64,000 nucleotides of DNA from the NCBI RefSeq assembly GCF_030812335.1, contig NZ_JAUSSN010000004.1, positions 62,001-126,000 on the forward strand, given 5' to 3'. Position numbers and translations under genes: made by a program. The notes beneath the pieces are model-generated. The model was given only the letters and a program-made list of their open reading frames with translations. It searched no databases and was not told the DNA's origin. Within the stretch, counting starts at the first letter, position 1; every line of letters starts with the position of its first letter. Positions 8,102-17,628 of this stretch are shown piece after piece. The stretch comes from Pseudarthrobacter oxydans (GTDB lineage: Bacteria; Actinomycetota; Actinomycetes; Actinomycetales; Micrococcaceae).

Positions 8102-9550
8102 CTAACCGCGGGAGATCCGCACCATGTCCTCGCGGGGAACCACCTTGATGCGTTCCCGCACGATGCTGTCGGCGTCGCCGGAGGCGGACCACTCAGCGCC
8201 GAGGGCCAGCTCGTGGGCGTCGAGCCGGTTCCAGCCCTCCCAGGTGGTGTATTCGATCCCGCGCTCCTCGAGGAGGTCGATGATCGCCTGCGGGTCCGGG
8301 TTCTGCGCCGGGGGCAGGCTCAGCCGGTCCTCGAGCAGGAAGCCGATGGTCTCCAGCGCGTCGCCCTTGGTGTGGCCGATCAGGCCGACGGGGCCGCGCT
8401 TGATCCAGCCCGTGGCGTAGATGCCGGGCACGGGATTGCCCTCGGCGTCGAGCACCCGGCCGCCCTCGTTGGGGATGACGCCGCGTCGGGCATCGTATGC
8501 CAGTTCGTCCAGCGCCGAACCGTGGTAGCCGATCGCGCGGTACACGGCCTGGACCGGGTAGTCGAGGTACTCCCCCGTGCCCTTGACGTTGCCGGTGCCG
8601 TCCAGCTGCATCCGCTCGAACTTGATGCCGGTGACCTTGCCGGGGTGGGCGGCGTCGTCGTGGATTTCCACCGGGCTGTGCAGGAAGTGCAGGTGCAACC
8701 GGCGCGAGGACGGCTCTGCGGCCTCGGTGTGCTCCTCGACCAGCCAGTTCGTCAGGGTGTTGACCATGGTGCGGATCTGGTTGTTGCTGCGGATCGCCTC
8801 GTCGGAGGCCTCGTCGAACTCGAAGTCCTCCGGGTACAGGACGATGTCGACGTCCCGGGCGTGCGAGAGTTCGCGCAGTTCCAAGGGTGTGAACTTGACC
8901 TGGGCCGGTCCGCGGCGGCCGAACACGTGCACGTCCGTGACCGGGGAGTTCTTGAGCGCCTGGTAGACGTTGTCCGGGATTTCCGTCACGAGCAGATCGT
9001 CGGCGTGCTTGACCAGCATCCGGGCCACGTCGAGGGCCACGTTGCCGTTGCCGATCACCGCGATCTCCTTGGCCTCCAGCGGCCAGTCGCGCGGAACGTC
9101 AGGGTGCCCGTCGTACCAGGAGACGAAGTCGGCCCCGCCGAAGGACCCCTCGAGCCCGACGCCGGGAATGTCCAGGTCCGCGTCCTTGATGGCGCCGGTG
9201 GAGAAGATCACGGCGTCGTAGAACGCGCGGAAATCGTGCAGGGTCAGGTCACGGCCGTAGGTGACGTTGCCGAGGAAGCGGATGTCGCCGCGGTCCAGGA
9301 CCTTGTGCAGCGCGTTCACGATCCCCTTGATCCGCGGGTGGTCCGGGGCGACGCCGTAGCGGATCAGGCCGTACGGTGCCGGGTAGGCCTCGAAGAGATC
9401 GATGCTGACCTCGAAGTCGCCGCCCTTGACCTCGTTGGACTTAGTCAGAATGTCCGCGGCGTAGACGCCGGCCGGTCCGGCGCCGACAATCGCAACGCGG
9501 AGCGGACGTTTGGACGTTCTTTGAGGCGTGGTTTCGGCCGAGTTGGACAC
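8102..9550 (-). CDS. fprA: ferredoxin/flavodoxin-NADP reductase, FprA type (paralogue 1)
   Basis: 482 residues, an adrenodoxin reductase-like flavoprotein that passes electrons between NADPH and ferredoxin. FAD binding: VAIVGAGPAGVYAADIL at the N-terminus. NADP binding: IAVIGNGNVALDVARML near residues 148-164. C-terminal GIYATGWIKRGPVGLIG closes the FAD site. It starts with GTG at 9550, preceded by AGAAGGG. It stands alone, divergent from rarD and followed by the repeat stretch. A second copy (27790-29262) is closely similar over its whole length and sits in the sulfur island, so this copy is probably the general one. That division of labour is inference. Confidence 0.92.
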   Translation of the reverse strand: MSNSAETTPQRTSKRPLRVAIVGAGPAGVYAADILTKSNEVKGGDFEVSIDLFEAYPAPYGLIRYGVAPDHPRIKGIVNALHKVLDRGDIRFLGNVTYGRDLTLHDFRAFYDAVIFSTGAIKDADLDIPGVGLEGSFGGADFVSWYDGHPDVPRDWPLEAKEIAVIGNGNVALDVARMLVKHADDLLVTEIPDNVYQALKNSPVTDVHVFGRRGPAQVKFTPLELRELSHARDVDIVLYPEDFEFDEASDEAIRSNNQIRTMVNTLTNWLVEEHTEAAEPSSRRLHLHFLHSPVEIHDDAAHPGKVTGIKFERMQLDGTGNVKGTGEYLDYPVQAVYRAIGYHGSALDELAYDARRGVIPNEGGRVLDAEGNPVPGIYATGWIKRGPVGLIGHTKGDALETIGFLLEDRLSLPPAQNPDPQAIIDLLEERGIEYTTWEGWNRLDAHELALGAEWSASGDADSIVRERIKVVPREDMVRISRG

Positions 9551-9733
9551 CGGAAGCCCTTCTGAGTCTTAGCGACGGCGCCGACACATGCAGCGCACAA
9601 TCCCCCATTCTAAATGTCCGCAGGACAGTATGGGCGCCCCGGTGACCGACATCGCAGGGATCCGCTCCCGGCGCCGGACGCCTCCGGGCCGAAAGGCAGG
9701 AATAGGTGTCCCGCAGGTGGTGTTATTGATCTT

Positions 9734-10759
9734 GTGCTTATCCCCGACCGCTCCCCCTCCCCCGCCACGCTGAGCGCTCCGGGCACCGCCGCCCCCGGCG
9801 GAAGCCCGTCGAAGCGACCGCCGGCGGCCCTCAAGGCCGTGGACACGGACACGACGGCGGGAATCATCTTCGGGATCGGCGCTTACGGCCTGTGGGGGCT
9901 GATGCCCCTCTACTTCTTCCTGCTGCAACCGGCCGGCGCGGTCGAAATCGTGGCCAACCGCGTGCTCTGGTCGCTGCTGTTCTGCGCCCTGCTGATCACC
10001 ATCACCCGCTCCTGGCGGGTCCTGGGCGCCGCCTTCCGGAACCGCACGCTGATCTTCCCGCTGATCATCGCCGCGTTCCTGATCGCCGTGAACTGGCTGA
10101 CCTATGTGTACGGCGTGACCACGGGCCAGGCCGTCGAAGCCTCCCTGGGCTACTTCATCAACCCGCTCGTCTCGGTCCTGCTGGGCGTGGTGGTGCTGAA
10201 GGAGAAACTGCGGCCGCTGCAGTGGGCCGCCGTCGGCATCGGCTTCATCGCCGTGGGCGTCCTGACGGTTTCCTACGGCAAGCTGCCGTGGATCGCCCTG
10301 ACCCTGGCGCTGAGCTTCGGCCTCTACGGCTTCGTCAAGAAGCGCGTCGGCCCGCGCGCCGACGCGATCACCAGCCTCACGGTCGAGACGATCGTGCTGG
10401 CGCCGGTGGCCGCCGCCGCGATGATCGTCCTGGCACTCACCGGAGCCGCGACGCTGGCGGCTCACGGCCCCGGGCACTTCTGGCTCCTCGCCGCGTCGGG
10501 CATCATCACCGCCGTGCCGCTGTTGTTCTTCGGCGCCTCGGCCCGGCGCCTGCCGATGACCACCATCGGCCTGCTGCAGTACTTCGCCCCGGTGCTGCAG
10601 TTCATCGTGGCGCTGGCCGTGTTCCACGAGCCCATGACGACGGACCGCTGGATCGGCTTCGGCGTCGTCTGGCTGGCGCTGCTGGTGCTCACCGTGGACA
10701 TGCTGCTCACCGCCCGGAAGAACTCCGTGAACCGGAAACTGGCGCGCGCCGCCGCCTGA
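9734..10759 (+). CDS. rarD: EamA family transporter RarD
   Basis: About 341 residues with ten hydrophobic segments, the drug/metabolite exporter fold. GIGAYGLWGLMPLYFFLL at the first membrane segment and the helix pairs around NWLTYVYGVTTGQAVEASLG and SLGYFINPLVSVLLGVV are hallmarks of the RarD subgroup, whose substrate is unknown. The start is uncertain: I use the GTG at 9734 with a purine-rich stretch upstream; an ATG at 9614 would add 40 basic, non-conserved residues. Transcribed away from fprA. The stop codon lies inside a 38-nt tandem duplication (10754-10807). Confidence 0.82.
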   Translation: MLIPDRSPSPATLSAPGTAAPGGSPSKRPPAALKAVDTDTTAGIIFGIGAYGLWGLMPLYFFLLQPAGAVEIVANRVLWSLLFCALLITITRSWRVLGAAFRNRTLIFPLIIAAFLIAVNWLTYVYGVTTGQAVEASLGYFINPLVSVLLGVVVLKEKLRPLQWAAVGIGFIAVGVLTVSYGKLPWIALTLALSFGLYGFVKKRVGPRADAITSLTVETIVLAPVAAAAMIVLALTGAATLAAHGPGHFWLLAASGIITAVPLLFFGASARRLPMTTIGLLQYFAPVLQFIVALAVFHEPMTTDRWIGFGVVWLALLVLTVDMLLTARKNSVNRKLARAAA

Positions 10760-10816
10760 GTCTGGCCCGCGCCGCCGCCCGGGCGGCCGGCGCCTGAGTC
10801 TGGCCCGGGCGGCCGG
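10754..10816 (+). repeat. tandem duplication spanning the rarD stop codon
   Basis: GCCTGAGTCTGGCCCG occurs at 10754-10769 and again at 10792-10807, and CGGGCGGCCGGCGC follows in both units. The first unit contains the rarD TGA. The second lies entirely 3' of the gene. Confidence 0.75.
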
Positions 10817-10830
10817 CGCGCTCCGGCTTG

Positions 10831-11703
10831 TCAGACCCCGGGGCTGACGTGCATCCGTGAGTAGTCGCGCGGGACCACCACCATGGGCACCGGCAGGGCC
10901 AGCAGCACCTTGTGGGCGGTGCTGCCGATGAAGAGCTTGTTCTTCTCCGCCAGGCGGGACGAACCGACGATCATGATCTCGCCCTCGTCCCAGTCCAGGT
11001 CGTCGATCGCTTCCTCAATCGTGCGGCCATGGGCCACCTCGACCGTGACGTCGTGCCCGTCCGGGAGCCGGTGGGCGGCCGCGGTGAGGACGGTATTGGC
11101 GTGGATGTGCGCCGCGTTGATGTTTTCGCCGCTGTCCCCTTCGACGTCGAGCTCCACGAGGGAAACCAGCCGCAGCGGGACCCCCCGGCGTTCCGCGGCC
11201 GCGATCGCGACGTCGATCGCCGCCTCCGCGCCGGGACGCTGGCCCACCGCGAGGGTCAGCCGGGTGATCGGCTCCGTGCGGTGGTAACCCCGCGGTGCGA
11301 GCGCCACCGGAACGGGCGAGGCGTGGAGCAGGGCGTTGGCCGCGCTGCCGATGGTGTACCGCTTGAACAGCCCGGCGCTGGCGGCACCGACGACGATCAG
11401 TCCGGCCTCGTAGTCCAGGGCTGCATCAATGAGGCCGGCGGCGTGCGAGTCGGCGTGGCGGACATGGAACCTGGCCTCGACGTCCTTGGGGATGAGGGAC
11501 AGGCCCTCCCGTTCCGCGGTGAGCATTTCCTGCTCCGCGGCACTGACACCGCTTCCCTCCGGGTGCAGGGCGACGTAGGGGGTCCGCCGGTCCACAACAT
11601 AGACCAGGTCAAGTTGGGCACCCTGGGCCCGGGCCAGGGCAGAGGCCAGTGCAACGGCGTCGGCGCCGCGGTCGCTGGGGGTATAGCCAACTACGTATCG
11701 CAT
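10831..11703 (-). CDS. universal stress protein, two UspA domains
   Basis: 290 residues made of two UspA domains (about 1-140 and 150-285). Each ends with the ATP-binding type loop: VVGAASAGLFKRYTIGSAAN in the first and IVGSSRLAEKNKLFIGSTAH in the second, matching G-2X-G-9X-G(S/T). The second domain ends VVVPRDYSRMHVSPGV. Such proteins are cytoplasmic and linked to stress or dormancy survival, with ATP binding in some members. Start at the ATG at 11703 (MRYVVGYTPSDRG) with AAGGGG before it; the open frame upstream has no similarity. It is divergent from the lipoprotein gene across 201 nt. Confidence 0.9.
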   Translation of the reverse strand: MRYVVGYTPSDRGADAVALASALARAQGAQLDLVYVVDRRTPYVALHPEGSGVSAAEQEMLTAEREGLSLIPKDVEARFHVRHADSHAAGLIDAALDYEAGLIVVGAASAGLFKRYTIGSAANALLHASPVPVALAPRGYHRTEPITRLTLAVGQRPGAEAAIDVAIAAAERRGVPLRLVSLVELDVEGDSGENINAAHIHANTVLTAAAHRLPDGHDVTVEVAHGRTIEEAIDDLDWDEGEIMIVGSSRLAEKNKLFIGSTAHKVLLALPVPMVVVPRDYSRMHVSPGV

Positions 11704-11904
11704 GTATAAACCCCTTATGGGTCTGTGGCAGAAGCCAGCTTTGCTCCGGGGGTTCCGGGCGACGTCGGCCGGTCTGCGTTCCTGCAGTGGTAGGAACGAC
11801 TCTAGCCCAGCGGGGCCCCGAATTGGCCGTGTCAGTGCGTGACTTTCGGCCCTGAGCAGGGCAATCATCCGTCCCTAGGCTGGCAGGGTCGAGGGGAGCC
11901 CGCT

Positions 11905-12726
11905 ATGGGAGCGATTGACACCCGGAGGTTCCGCGCCGCCACCCGGAACACCGGGCTGGCGATGGTGGCACTGCTGCTCGCCCTCACCGCCTGTACGCCG
12001 TCCGCACCGCAATCCGGCGGAACCAGCCTGCCCGCTGCCACGTCCACCGCTTCCCCGTCCGCCCCCGCGACGTCGACGCCGACGACGGCGGCGGCGGCTC
12101 CGTCCGCGTCCGCCACCGTTCCGGCCGACACTGACGAAACGGCTCCGCCGCACTCGGGCGCCAGGGTGATCTCCTCCAAAATCGTCCTGGACTGGACCTG
12201 GCCCGGCCCGGGCCGCCCGTTCAGGGAAACGCATGAGAACCCGGTGCCGATTGCCCCGCCCCCGGCCGCTCCCCTGCTGCCCGCGCTGTACGCCATCGGA
12301 GCCGGGTCGCACCCCGCGGAGAGTCCGCCCTACGACCAGATGAGCTTCCGGTTCCTGGGCGGGTTCCCGAGCTACGAGATCGAGTTTGTGCCTGAACTGA
12401 TCGCCGACGGCAGCGGCCTGCCGGTTGCCATGCCCGGCACCGGCGCCGTCCTCAATGTGGTCTTCCGCGGCGCCCAGGCGCACACGGAGGACGGCACGGC
12501 CAGCACCATCACGCGCGAACCGGGCCCGGCGCTGGGCTACCCGGCGCTCACCAGCTACGCCCCGGCCGGGGACTTCGAGGGCGTCGTCAGCTACGGGATC
12601 GGCGTCGGCCGGCCTGGGGATCCGGTGCCGGAGACCAAGGTGCGGGTCTGGGAGGTCGAGAAAATCGAGCGGGGCCAGGTCGTCTACGTCGTCGCGGTCC
12701 AGCTCGACGCCAGTTTCTGGAAATAG
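11905..12726 (+). CDS. AMIN-like domain lipoprotein
   Basis: 273 residues, exported lipoprotein. The signal peptide ends with the lipobox LTAC, putting the lipidated cysteine near residue 31. A Ser/Thr/Ala/Pro-rich linker (to about residue 75) is followed by a globular domain with YDQMSFRFLGGFPSYEIEFV and VLNVVFRGAQAHTEDG. I recognise this as the AMIN-like domain found in mycobacterial and arthrobacterial lipoproteins, probably a cell-wall binding module; no enzyme motif is seen. Start chosen at the ATG at 11905 with GAGGGGAG in front. Monocistronic, converging on gabT; 150 nt of GGATGGCCGG-like low-complexity sequence lies between them. Confidence 0.8.
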   Translation: MGAIDTRRFRAATRNTGLAMVALLLALTACTPSAPQSGGTSLPAATSTASPSAPATSTPTTAAAAPSASATVPADTDETAPPHSGARVISSKIVLDWTWPGPGRPFRETHENPVPIAPPPAAPLLPALYAIGAGSHPAESPPYDQMSFRFLGGFPSYEIEFVPELIADGSGLPVAMPGTGAVLNVVFRGAQAHTEDGTASTITREPGPALGYPALTSYAPAGDFEGVVSYGIGVGRPGDPVPETKVRVWEVEKIERGQVVYVVAVQLDASFWK

Positions 12727-12876
12727 CTCCCGGACAGCTACACAGGCTTAACGGCTCTGCTGGTGTCAGCTATCCGGTGTTCCCGGATGGCCGGATTCCC
12801 GGATGGCGGGCTGGCCGGACGGCCGGCTGACCGGGTGGCCCGGGGACGGCCTGACGGCCTTCGTGCCCGGCCGGGG

Positions 12877-14232
12877 TCAGGCGTTGGCCTTGATGGCCGC
12901 GGCCAGGACCTGGAGGCCGTCCAGCAGCAGCTCGTCGCTGATGACCAGCGGCGGCAGCAGCCGGATGACGTTGCCGTAGGTGCCGCAGGTGAGGATGATG
13001 ACACCCTCCTTGAGGCAGGCCGCGGCGACGGCCTTGGTCAGCTCCGGGTTCGGCTCCTTCGAGCCGGCCTGGACCAGTTCGATGGCGAGCATCGCGCCGC
13101 GGCCGCGGACGTCGCCGACCACGGGCTGGTCAGTCGCCAGTTCGCGCAGCTTGCCGAGGGCGAGCTCCTCGATGTGCTTGGCGCGGGCGTTGAGGCCGTA
13201 CTGCTCCATGGAGCCGATCGACGCGAGGGCCGCGGCGCAGGCCACCGGGTTGCCGCCGTAGGTGCCGCCGAGGCCGCCCGGGTGGACGGCGTCGAGCAGG
13301 TCGGCGCGGCCGGTGATGGCAGAGAGCGGCATGCCGCCGGCGATGCCCTTGGCCATCGTGATGATGTCCGGGACGACGCCCTCGTGGTTCACGGCGAACC
13401 ATTCGCCAGTGCGGCAGAAGCCGGACTGGACCTCGTCGGCGATGAAGACGACGCCCTTGTCCCTGGCCCAGGCCGCCAGCGCGGGCAGGAAGCCCTCGGC
13501 GGGGACGATGAAGCCGCCCTCGCCCTGGATCGGTTCGATGATGATCGCGGCAACCTGCTCGCCGCCGATCTGCTTCTCGATCATGGTGATGGCGCGCTTG
13601 GCGGCCTCGGCACCGGTGATCGCCGGGTTTTCCTCGCGGTAGGGGTAGCTCATCGGCATGCGGTAGACCTCGGGCGCGAACGGGCCGAAGTTGGTCTTGT
13701 ACGGCATGGCCTTGGCGGTCAGCGCCATGGTCAGGTTGGTCCGGCCGTGGTAGGCGTGGTCGAAGGCGACGACGGCGTCCCGGCCGGTGGCCAGGCGGGC
13801 GACCTTGACGGCGTTCTCGACCGCTTCGGCGCCGGAGTTGAACAGGACGGTGCGCTTCTCGTGGTCGCCCGGGGTGAGCCGGTTCAGCTGCTCGGCGACT
13901 GCGACGTAGCCCTCGTAGGGCGTGACCATAAAGCAGGTGTGGGTGAAGTGCTCCACGGCTTCCTTGACCGCGCCGACGACGGCGGGGTCGGAGGCGCCTA
14001 CGCTGGTCACGGCGATGCCGGAGCCGAGGTCGATGAAGGAGTTGCCGTCGACGTCGTGGATGATGCCGCCGTCGGCGTCGGCGACGAAGACGGGAACGGT
14101 GGACGCGACGCCGGCGGCGACGACGGCCTTGCGGCGCTCGGTCAGGGCAATGGACTTCGGGCCCGGGAAATCGGCCTGGACGCGGCGCTTCTGCTCAAGA
14201 CGGTAGGTGATGTCATTCGCGGTGGTGGTCAT
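12877..14232 (-). CDS. gabT: 4-aminobutyrate--2-oxoglutarate transaminase
   Basis: 451 residues, class III PLP aminotransferase that converts GABA plus 2-oxoglutarate to succinate semialdehyde plus glutamate. The PLP lysine is in IITMAKGIAGGMPL; the cofactor-binding NSGAEAVENAVKVARL and the Asp-containing VFIADEVQSGFCRTG are present. Length matches the GabT family. Start at the ATG at 14232 with a GAAAGG site. It is downstream of patD by 89 nt on the same strand and opposite to the PucR regulator, so the three form a GABA/putrescine unit. Confidence 0.94.
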   Translation of the reverse strand: MTTTANDITYRLEQKRRVQADFPGPKSIALTERRKAVVAAGVASTVPVFVADADGGIIHDVDGNSFIDLGSGIAVTSVGASDPAVVGAVKEAVEHFTHTCFMVTPYEGYVAVAEQLNRLTPGDHEKRTVLFNSGAEAVENAVKVARLATGRDAVVAFDHAYHGRTNLTMALTAKAMPYKTNFGPFAPEVYRMPMSYPYREENPAITGAEAAKRAITMIEKQIGGEQVAAIIIEPIQGEGGFIVPAEGFLPALAAWARDKGVVFIADEVQSGFCRTGEWFAVNHEGVVPDIITMAKGIAGGMPLSAITGRADLLDAVHPGGLGGTYGGNPVACAAALASIGSMEQYGLNARAKHIEELALGKLRELATDQPVVGDVRGRGAMLAIELVQAGSKEPNPELTKAVAAACLKEGVIILTCGTYGNVIRLLPPLVISDELLLDGLQVLAAAIKANA

Positions 14233-14321
14233 GGAAAAGCCTTTCTTGCTGAATGGGGCCACGCCGGCAGGGTTTCCTGGCGGAGCGAAGTTCGGGAGCC
14301 GGTGGGGATTATGCGACGGCG

Positions 14322-15752
14322 TTATGCATCTAATGCAGACATGACGTGCTTGATGCGGGTGTAGTCCTCCACGCCGTACATGGAGAGGTCCTTGCCGTAG
14401 CCGGACTGCTTGAACCCTCCGTGCGGCATTTCGGCGGTGAGGAGGATGTGGGTGTTGATCCAGACGGCGCCGAAGTCCAGGTCGCGGCTCAGGCGCATGG
14501 CCGTGCCGTGGTTGCTGGTCCAGACACTGGAGGCGAGGGCGTAGTCGACGTCGTTCGCCATCTCCACGGCTTCCTCCTCGGTGCTGAACTTCTGCACCGT
14601 GATGACCGGGCCGAAGGTTTCCTTCTGGACGATGTCATCGCTCTGCTTGGCGCCGGTGACAATGGTCGGCTCGAAGAAGTAGCCCTTCTCCCCCGCCCGG
14701 TGCCCGCCGGTCTCGATCTTGCAGTTCGCCGGCAGGTGCTCAACGACGGACGTGACCGCCTTGAAGTGGTTGACGTTGTTCAGCGGGCCGAAGTAGTTGT
14801 CCTCATCGTTCTGCGAGCCCGTGTGCAGGGTCTTCGTGTGCTCGACCATGGCGGCGACGACGTCGTCGTGCACCGAATCCTGGACCAGGACGCGGGTGAT
14901 CGCGGTGCAGTCCTGGCCGGCGTTGAAGAAGGAGAACTCGGCGATGGCCGCGGCGCTCTTCTTGATGTCGGCGTCGGCGAACACAATGGCCGGCGCCTTG
15001 CCGCCGAGCTCCAGGTGCGCGCGTTTGAGGCCCTTCGCGGCGCCGGAGGCGACGGCGATGCCGGCCCGGACGGAGCCGGTGATGGAGACCAGGCCGGGGA
15101 CCTTGTGCTCCACCATCAGGGCGCCGGTCTCCCCGGTGCCCAGGACGACGTTGAGCACGCCGGCCGGGAAGATCTCGCCGGCGAGGCGGGCCAGGACGAG
15201 GGTGGACTCCGGGGTGGTGTCCGAGGGCTTGAGCACCACGGTGTTGCCCGCGGCCAGGGCCGGGCCGATCTTCCAGATGGCCATCAGGAACGGGTAGTTC
15301 CAGGGCGCGACCTGGGCGACGACGCCGATCGGTTCGCGCCGGACGTAGGAGGTGTGGCCCTCGAAGTATTCCCCGGCGGACTTGCCCTCTATGATGCGGG
15401 CGGCGCCGGCGAAGAAGCGCAGCTGGTCCGCGCCGGCGGCCACTTCCTCGGAGGCGATCAGGGACCGGACCTGGCCGGTGTTCCGGTGCTGGGCCTCGAC
15501 GAGCTCGTCGCTGTTGGCCTCGACGGCGTCGGCGAGCTTGAGCAGCATCAGCTGGCGCTGCCCCGGCGTCGTGTGCTTCCAGCTCTTAAAAGCGTCCTTC
15601 GCGGCGGTCATCGCGGCGTCGACGTCGGCCTGGCCCGAGACCGGCGACTTCGCCACGACCTCGCCGTTGGTGGGATTGACGATGTCCAGGACCCCGGTTC
15701 CGGCCGGAGTGACAAACTCGCCGTTGATGAAGTTTTGCAAGGTTTGAACCAC
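14322..15752 (-). CDS. patD: gamma-aminobutyraldehyde dehydrogenase
   Basis: 476 residues, NAD-dependent aldehyde dehydrogenase. The catalytic Cys is in FFNAGQDCTAITR, the Glu in HLELGGKAPAI, and PWNYPFLMAIWK is the usual cofactor segment. Similarity to E. coli PatD is evident in AGEYFEGHTSYVRREPIGVV and in the C-terminal GYGKDLSMYGVEDYTRIKHV, so I prefer 4-aminobutanal (putrescine pathway) over succinate semialdehyde as substrate. I start at GTG 15752 (MVQTLQNF) with AGAGG 9 nt upstream; a TTG at 15761 sits too close to that site. First gene of the patD-gabT unit. No succinate semialdehyde dehydrogenase is in the window, so this enzyme might also serve that step. Confidence 0.88.
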   Translation of the reverse strand: MVQTLQNFINGEFVTPAGTGVLDIVNPTNGEVVAKSPVSGQADVDAAMTAAKDAFKSWKHTTPGQRQLMLLKLADAVEANSDELVEAQHRNTGQVRSLIASEEVAAGADQLRFFAGAARIIEGKSAGEYFEGHTSYVRREPIGVVAQVAPWNYPFLMAIWKIGPALAAGNTVVLKPSDTTPESTLVLARLAGEIFPAGVLNVVLGTGETGALMVEHKVPGLVSITGSVRAGIAVASGAAKGLKRAHLELGGKAPAIVFADADIKKSAAAIAEFSFFNAGQDCTAITRVLVQDSVHDDVVAAMVEHTKTLHTGSQNDEDNYFGPLNNVNHFKAVTSVVEHLPANCKIETGGHRAGEKGYFFEPTIVTGAKQSDDIVQKETFGPVITVQKFSTEEEAVEMANDVDYALASSVWTSNHGTAMRLSRDLDFGAVWINTHILLTAEMPHGGFKQSGYGKDLSMYGVEDYTRIKHVMSALDA

Positions 15753-15897
15753 GGTGTACAACCTCTTTCGCGCTGAAAAGGACCCAATGAGACTGCTCCG
15801 AGCCTATGCCAGCCGGTCAACCCCGGGGAATAGTCACCTGCACACCGTTGACGCCATATTTTAGTGCGCTTGCCCAGCCCGCGGTTATCCTGAATTT

Positions 15898-17340
15898 ATG
15901 GCCATTTCACTTGCCGCCCTGCTGGGGGTGCCGTCCCTCAAACTCGCCAAGGCCGGCCTCGCGGAGACCACCTGGCACCAGGACATCGTCTGGGTGGCCG
16001 TCACCGAACAGGAGGACCCGCAGCGGTTCCTCAACGGCGGCGAACTGGTCCTCACCACCGGCATGCGGCTCAAGAGCGCCCCGGAACAGCGCCGCTTCGT
16101 CCGCCAGGTCCAGCGCGCCGGTGCGGTGGGCATCGGCTTCGGGATCGGCCTGACGCACGACGCCGTGCCGCCGGCCCTGATCGCCGAGGCCAACCGCTGG
16201 GGGCTGCCCGTGGTGGCGGTGCCGTACGAGACGCCGTTCATCGCGATCGGCAAGCTCGTCGCCGACGCCCAGTCCGCGGACCACTTCACCAAGCTGGAGC
16301 GGCTGATCGCCGGGCACCAGATCCTCGCCCGCGCCCTGCTCACCGGCGGCGGCCTCGCCGAGCTCCTCAAGCACCTCGGGTCGATGCTGCGCACCGACAT
16401 CGTGCTGACCCAGTTCACCGCCCAGCTCTACAACAGCGTGCCGGGCCACCCCGCACCGAGCGCGGACGGCTGGGCATCCTTCCCGATTCCCACCGGCCGC
16501 CGTGACGCGTGCACGCTGTGGGTGCGGCAGCCCTTCGAGGATTCCGGGATCGTGGGCTACGCGCAGAACCTGATCAGCGTCGAACTCAACAACATGGTCA
16601 AGCAGCGCCAGTCCCAGCGGGCCCTGGCCGGGCAGGTCCTCGAGGACGTGATCCACGGGACCCTGGAGCCGAGCGAGGCCACCCGCCGGCTCGCGGGCAT
16701 CGGGGTCAACAGCACCCGCCGGAACGTCGTCCTGCTGGCAGAATCCGCCGCGCACACCAAACAGCTCGGCACCTCCTCCCTGCCGCAGCCGCTGGAAAAG
16801 GCGGTAAGCGCCGTAGTCGGCAAGGACCTGGTGGTGGTGATCCCCGACGACGGCCACGGCGCCAGTGCGCTGGCCCGCAGCCTCAGCGACCACCTGGCCG
16901 AGGCCGGGATCCACGCCACGATCGGGATCGGCGGCGCTTACACCAAGCCCAACGGGCTGCGCTGGAGCTACTTCGAGGCCCGCGACGCGGCGAGCCACGG
17001 CCTGCCCGTGAACGAACCGGAGCGGCTGAGCCTGACCTCGCTGCTGCTGGCCAGCGAGGATGTGCCGCTGGCGGACATGGCGCACGAGTCCCTCAACCCG
17101 CTCCGGAGCTTCGATGCCGCCCATGGCGCCGAGCTGATGGCGACACTGGAGAGCTACCTGAACAACAACGGCTCGGTGGCGTCCGTGGCCGAGGAGCTCA
17201 CGCTGCACCGGAACACGGTCCGCTACCGGCTGGCCCAGATCACCGAGCTCACCGGCTACGACCCGGCCCAGACCGCGGACCGGGTGCAGCTCTGGCTCGC
17301 GCTGGCCGTGCAGCGGCTAAGCGCCCGCCACCCGCGCTGA
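15898..17340 (+). CDS. PucR family regulator, probable activator of patD-gabT
   Basis: 480 residues with the N-terminal PucR sensor domain (about 1-125, MAISLAALLGVPSLKLAKAG and NGGELVLTTGMRL), a central GGDEF-like part and a C-terminal helix-turn-helix (about 415-470) with NNNGSVASVAEELTLHRNTV and RYRLAQITELTGYDP. It is divergent from patD across 145 nt. In Corynebacterium glutamicum a PucR-type protein, GabR, activates the GABA genes in a similar layout, so this is a likely functional match. The ATG at 15898 has no ribosome site but a TATCCT box 6 nt upstream, suggesting a leaderless mRNA. Confidence 0.88.
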   Translation: MAISLAALLGVPSLKLAKAGLAETTWHQDIVWVAVTEQEDPQRFLNGGELVLTTGMRLKSAPEQRRFVRQVQRAGAVGIGFGIGLTHDAVPPALIAEANRWGLPVVAVPYETPFIAIGKLVADAQSADHFTKLERLIAGHQILARALLTGGGLAELLKHLGSMLRTDIVLTQFTAQLYNSVPGHPAPSADGWASFPIPTGRRDACTLWVRQPFEDSGIVGYAQNLISVELNNMVKQRQSQRALAGQVLEDVIHGTLEPSEATRRLAGIGVNSTRRNVVLLAESAAHTKQLGTSSLPQPLEKAVSAVVGKDLVVVIPDDGHGASALARSLSDHLAEAGIHATIGIGGAYTKPNGLRWSYFEARDAASHGLPVNEPERLSLTSLLLASEDVPLADMAHESLNPLRSFDAAHGAELMATLESYLNNNGSVASVAEELTLHRNTVRYRLAQITELTGYDPAQTADRVQLWLALAVQRLSARHPR

Positions 17341-17370
17341 CGCCTCCCACCAGGAGCCCCCGCCCCCAAA

Positions 17371-17433
17371 CAACGCGGGGTCAGACCCCGCCCATCCCGG
17401 GCCCCAACATGGGCGCGACATGACCCCGCGTTG
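17371..17433. repeat. GGGGTCA palindromic repeat, copy 2
   Basis: Begins CAACGCGGGGTCA and ends TGACCCCGCGTTG, with GCCCATCCCGGGCC and ATGGGCGC in the interior, so the ends pair and the centre is imperfect. It lies 31 nt past the PucR gene stop, in the same 3' position as copies 1 and 3. Confidence 0.8.
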
Positions 17434-17628
17434 CCCAATAGGGTCTTAGTGCCGTAGACCCGGCACGAAGCCGCGGTCAACACTGGGATTGGCAGCACGC
17501 TGTACGAGAGTGCCCGTGAAGAGTCTGCGCCTTTCCGCCCGCCCCGCGGACGACAGGGCCGGTCCCCTCGGATGTCGGAGTGCGGTTGCCTGATTCGCCC
17601 TAGGAAGTACCCGACTAGGAGGCCGATC

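Noticed and set aside
14346..15776. 476-codon plus-strand frame opposite patD
   Set aside because: Antisense shadow of a clear aldehyde dehydrogenase.
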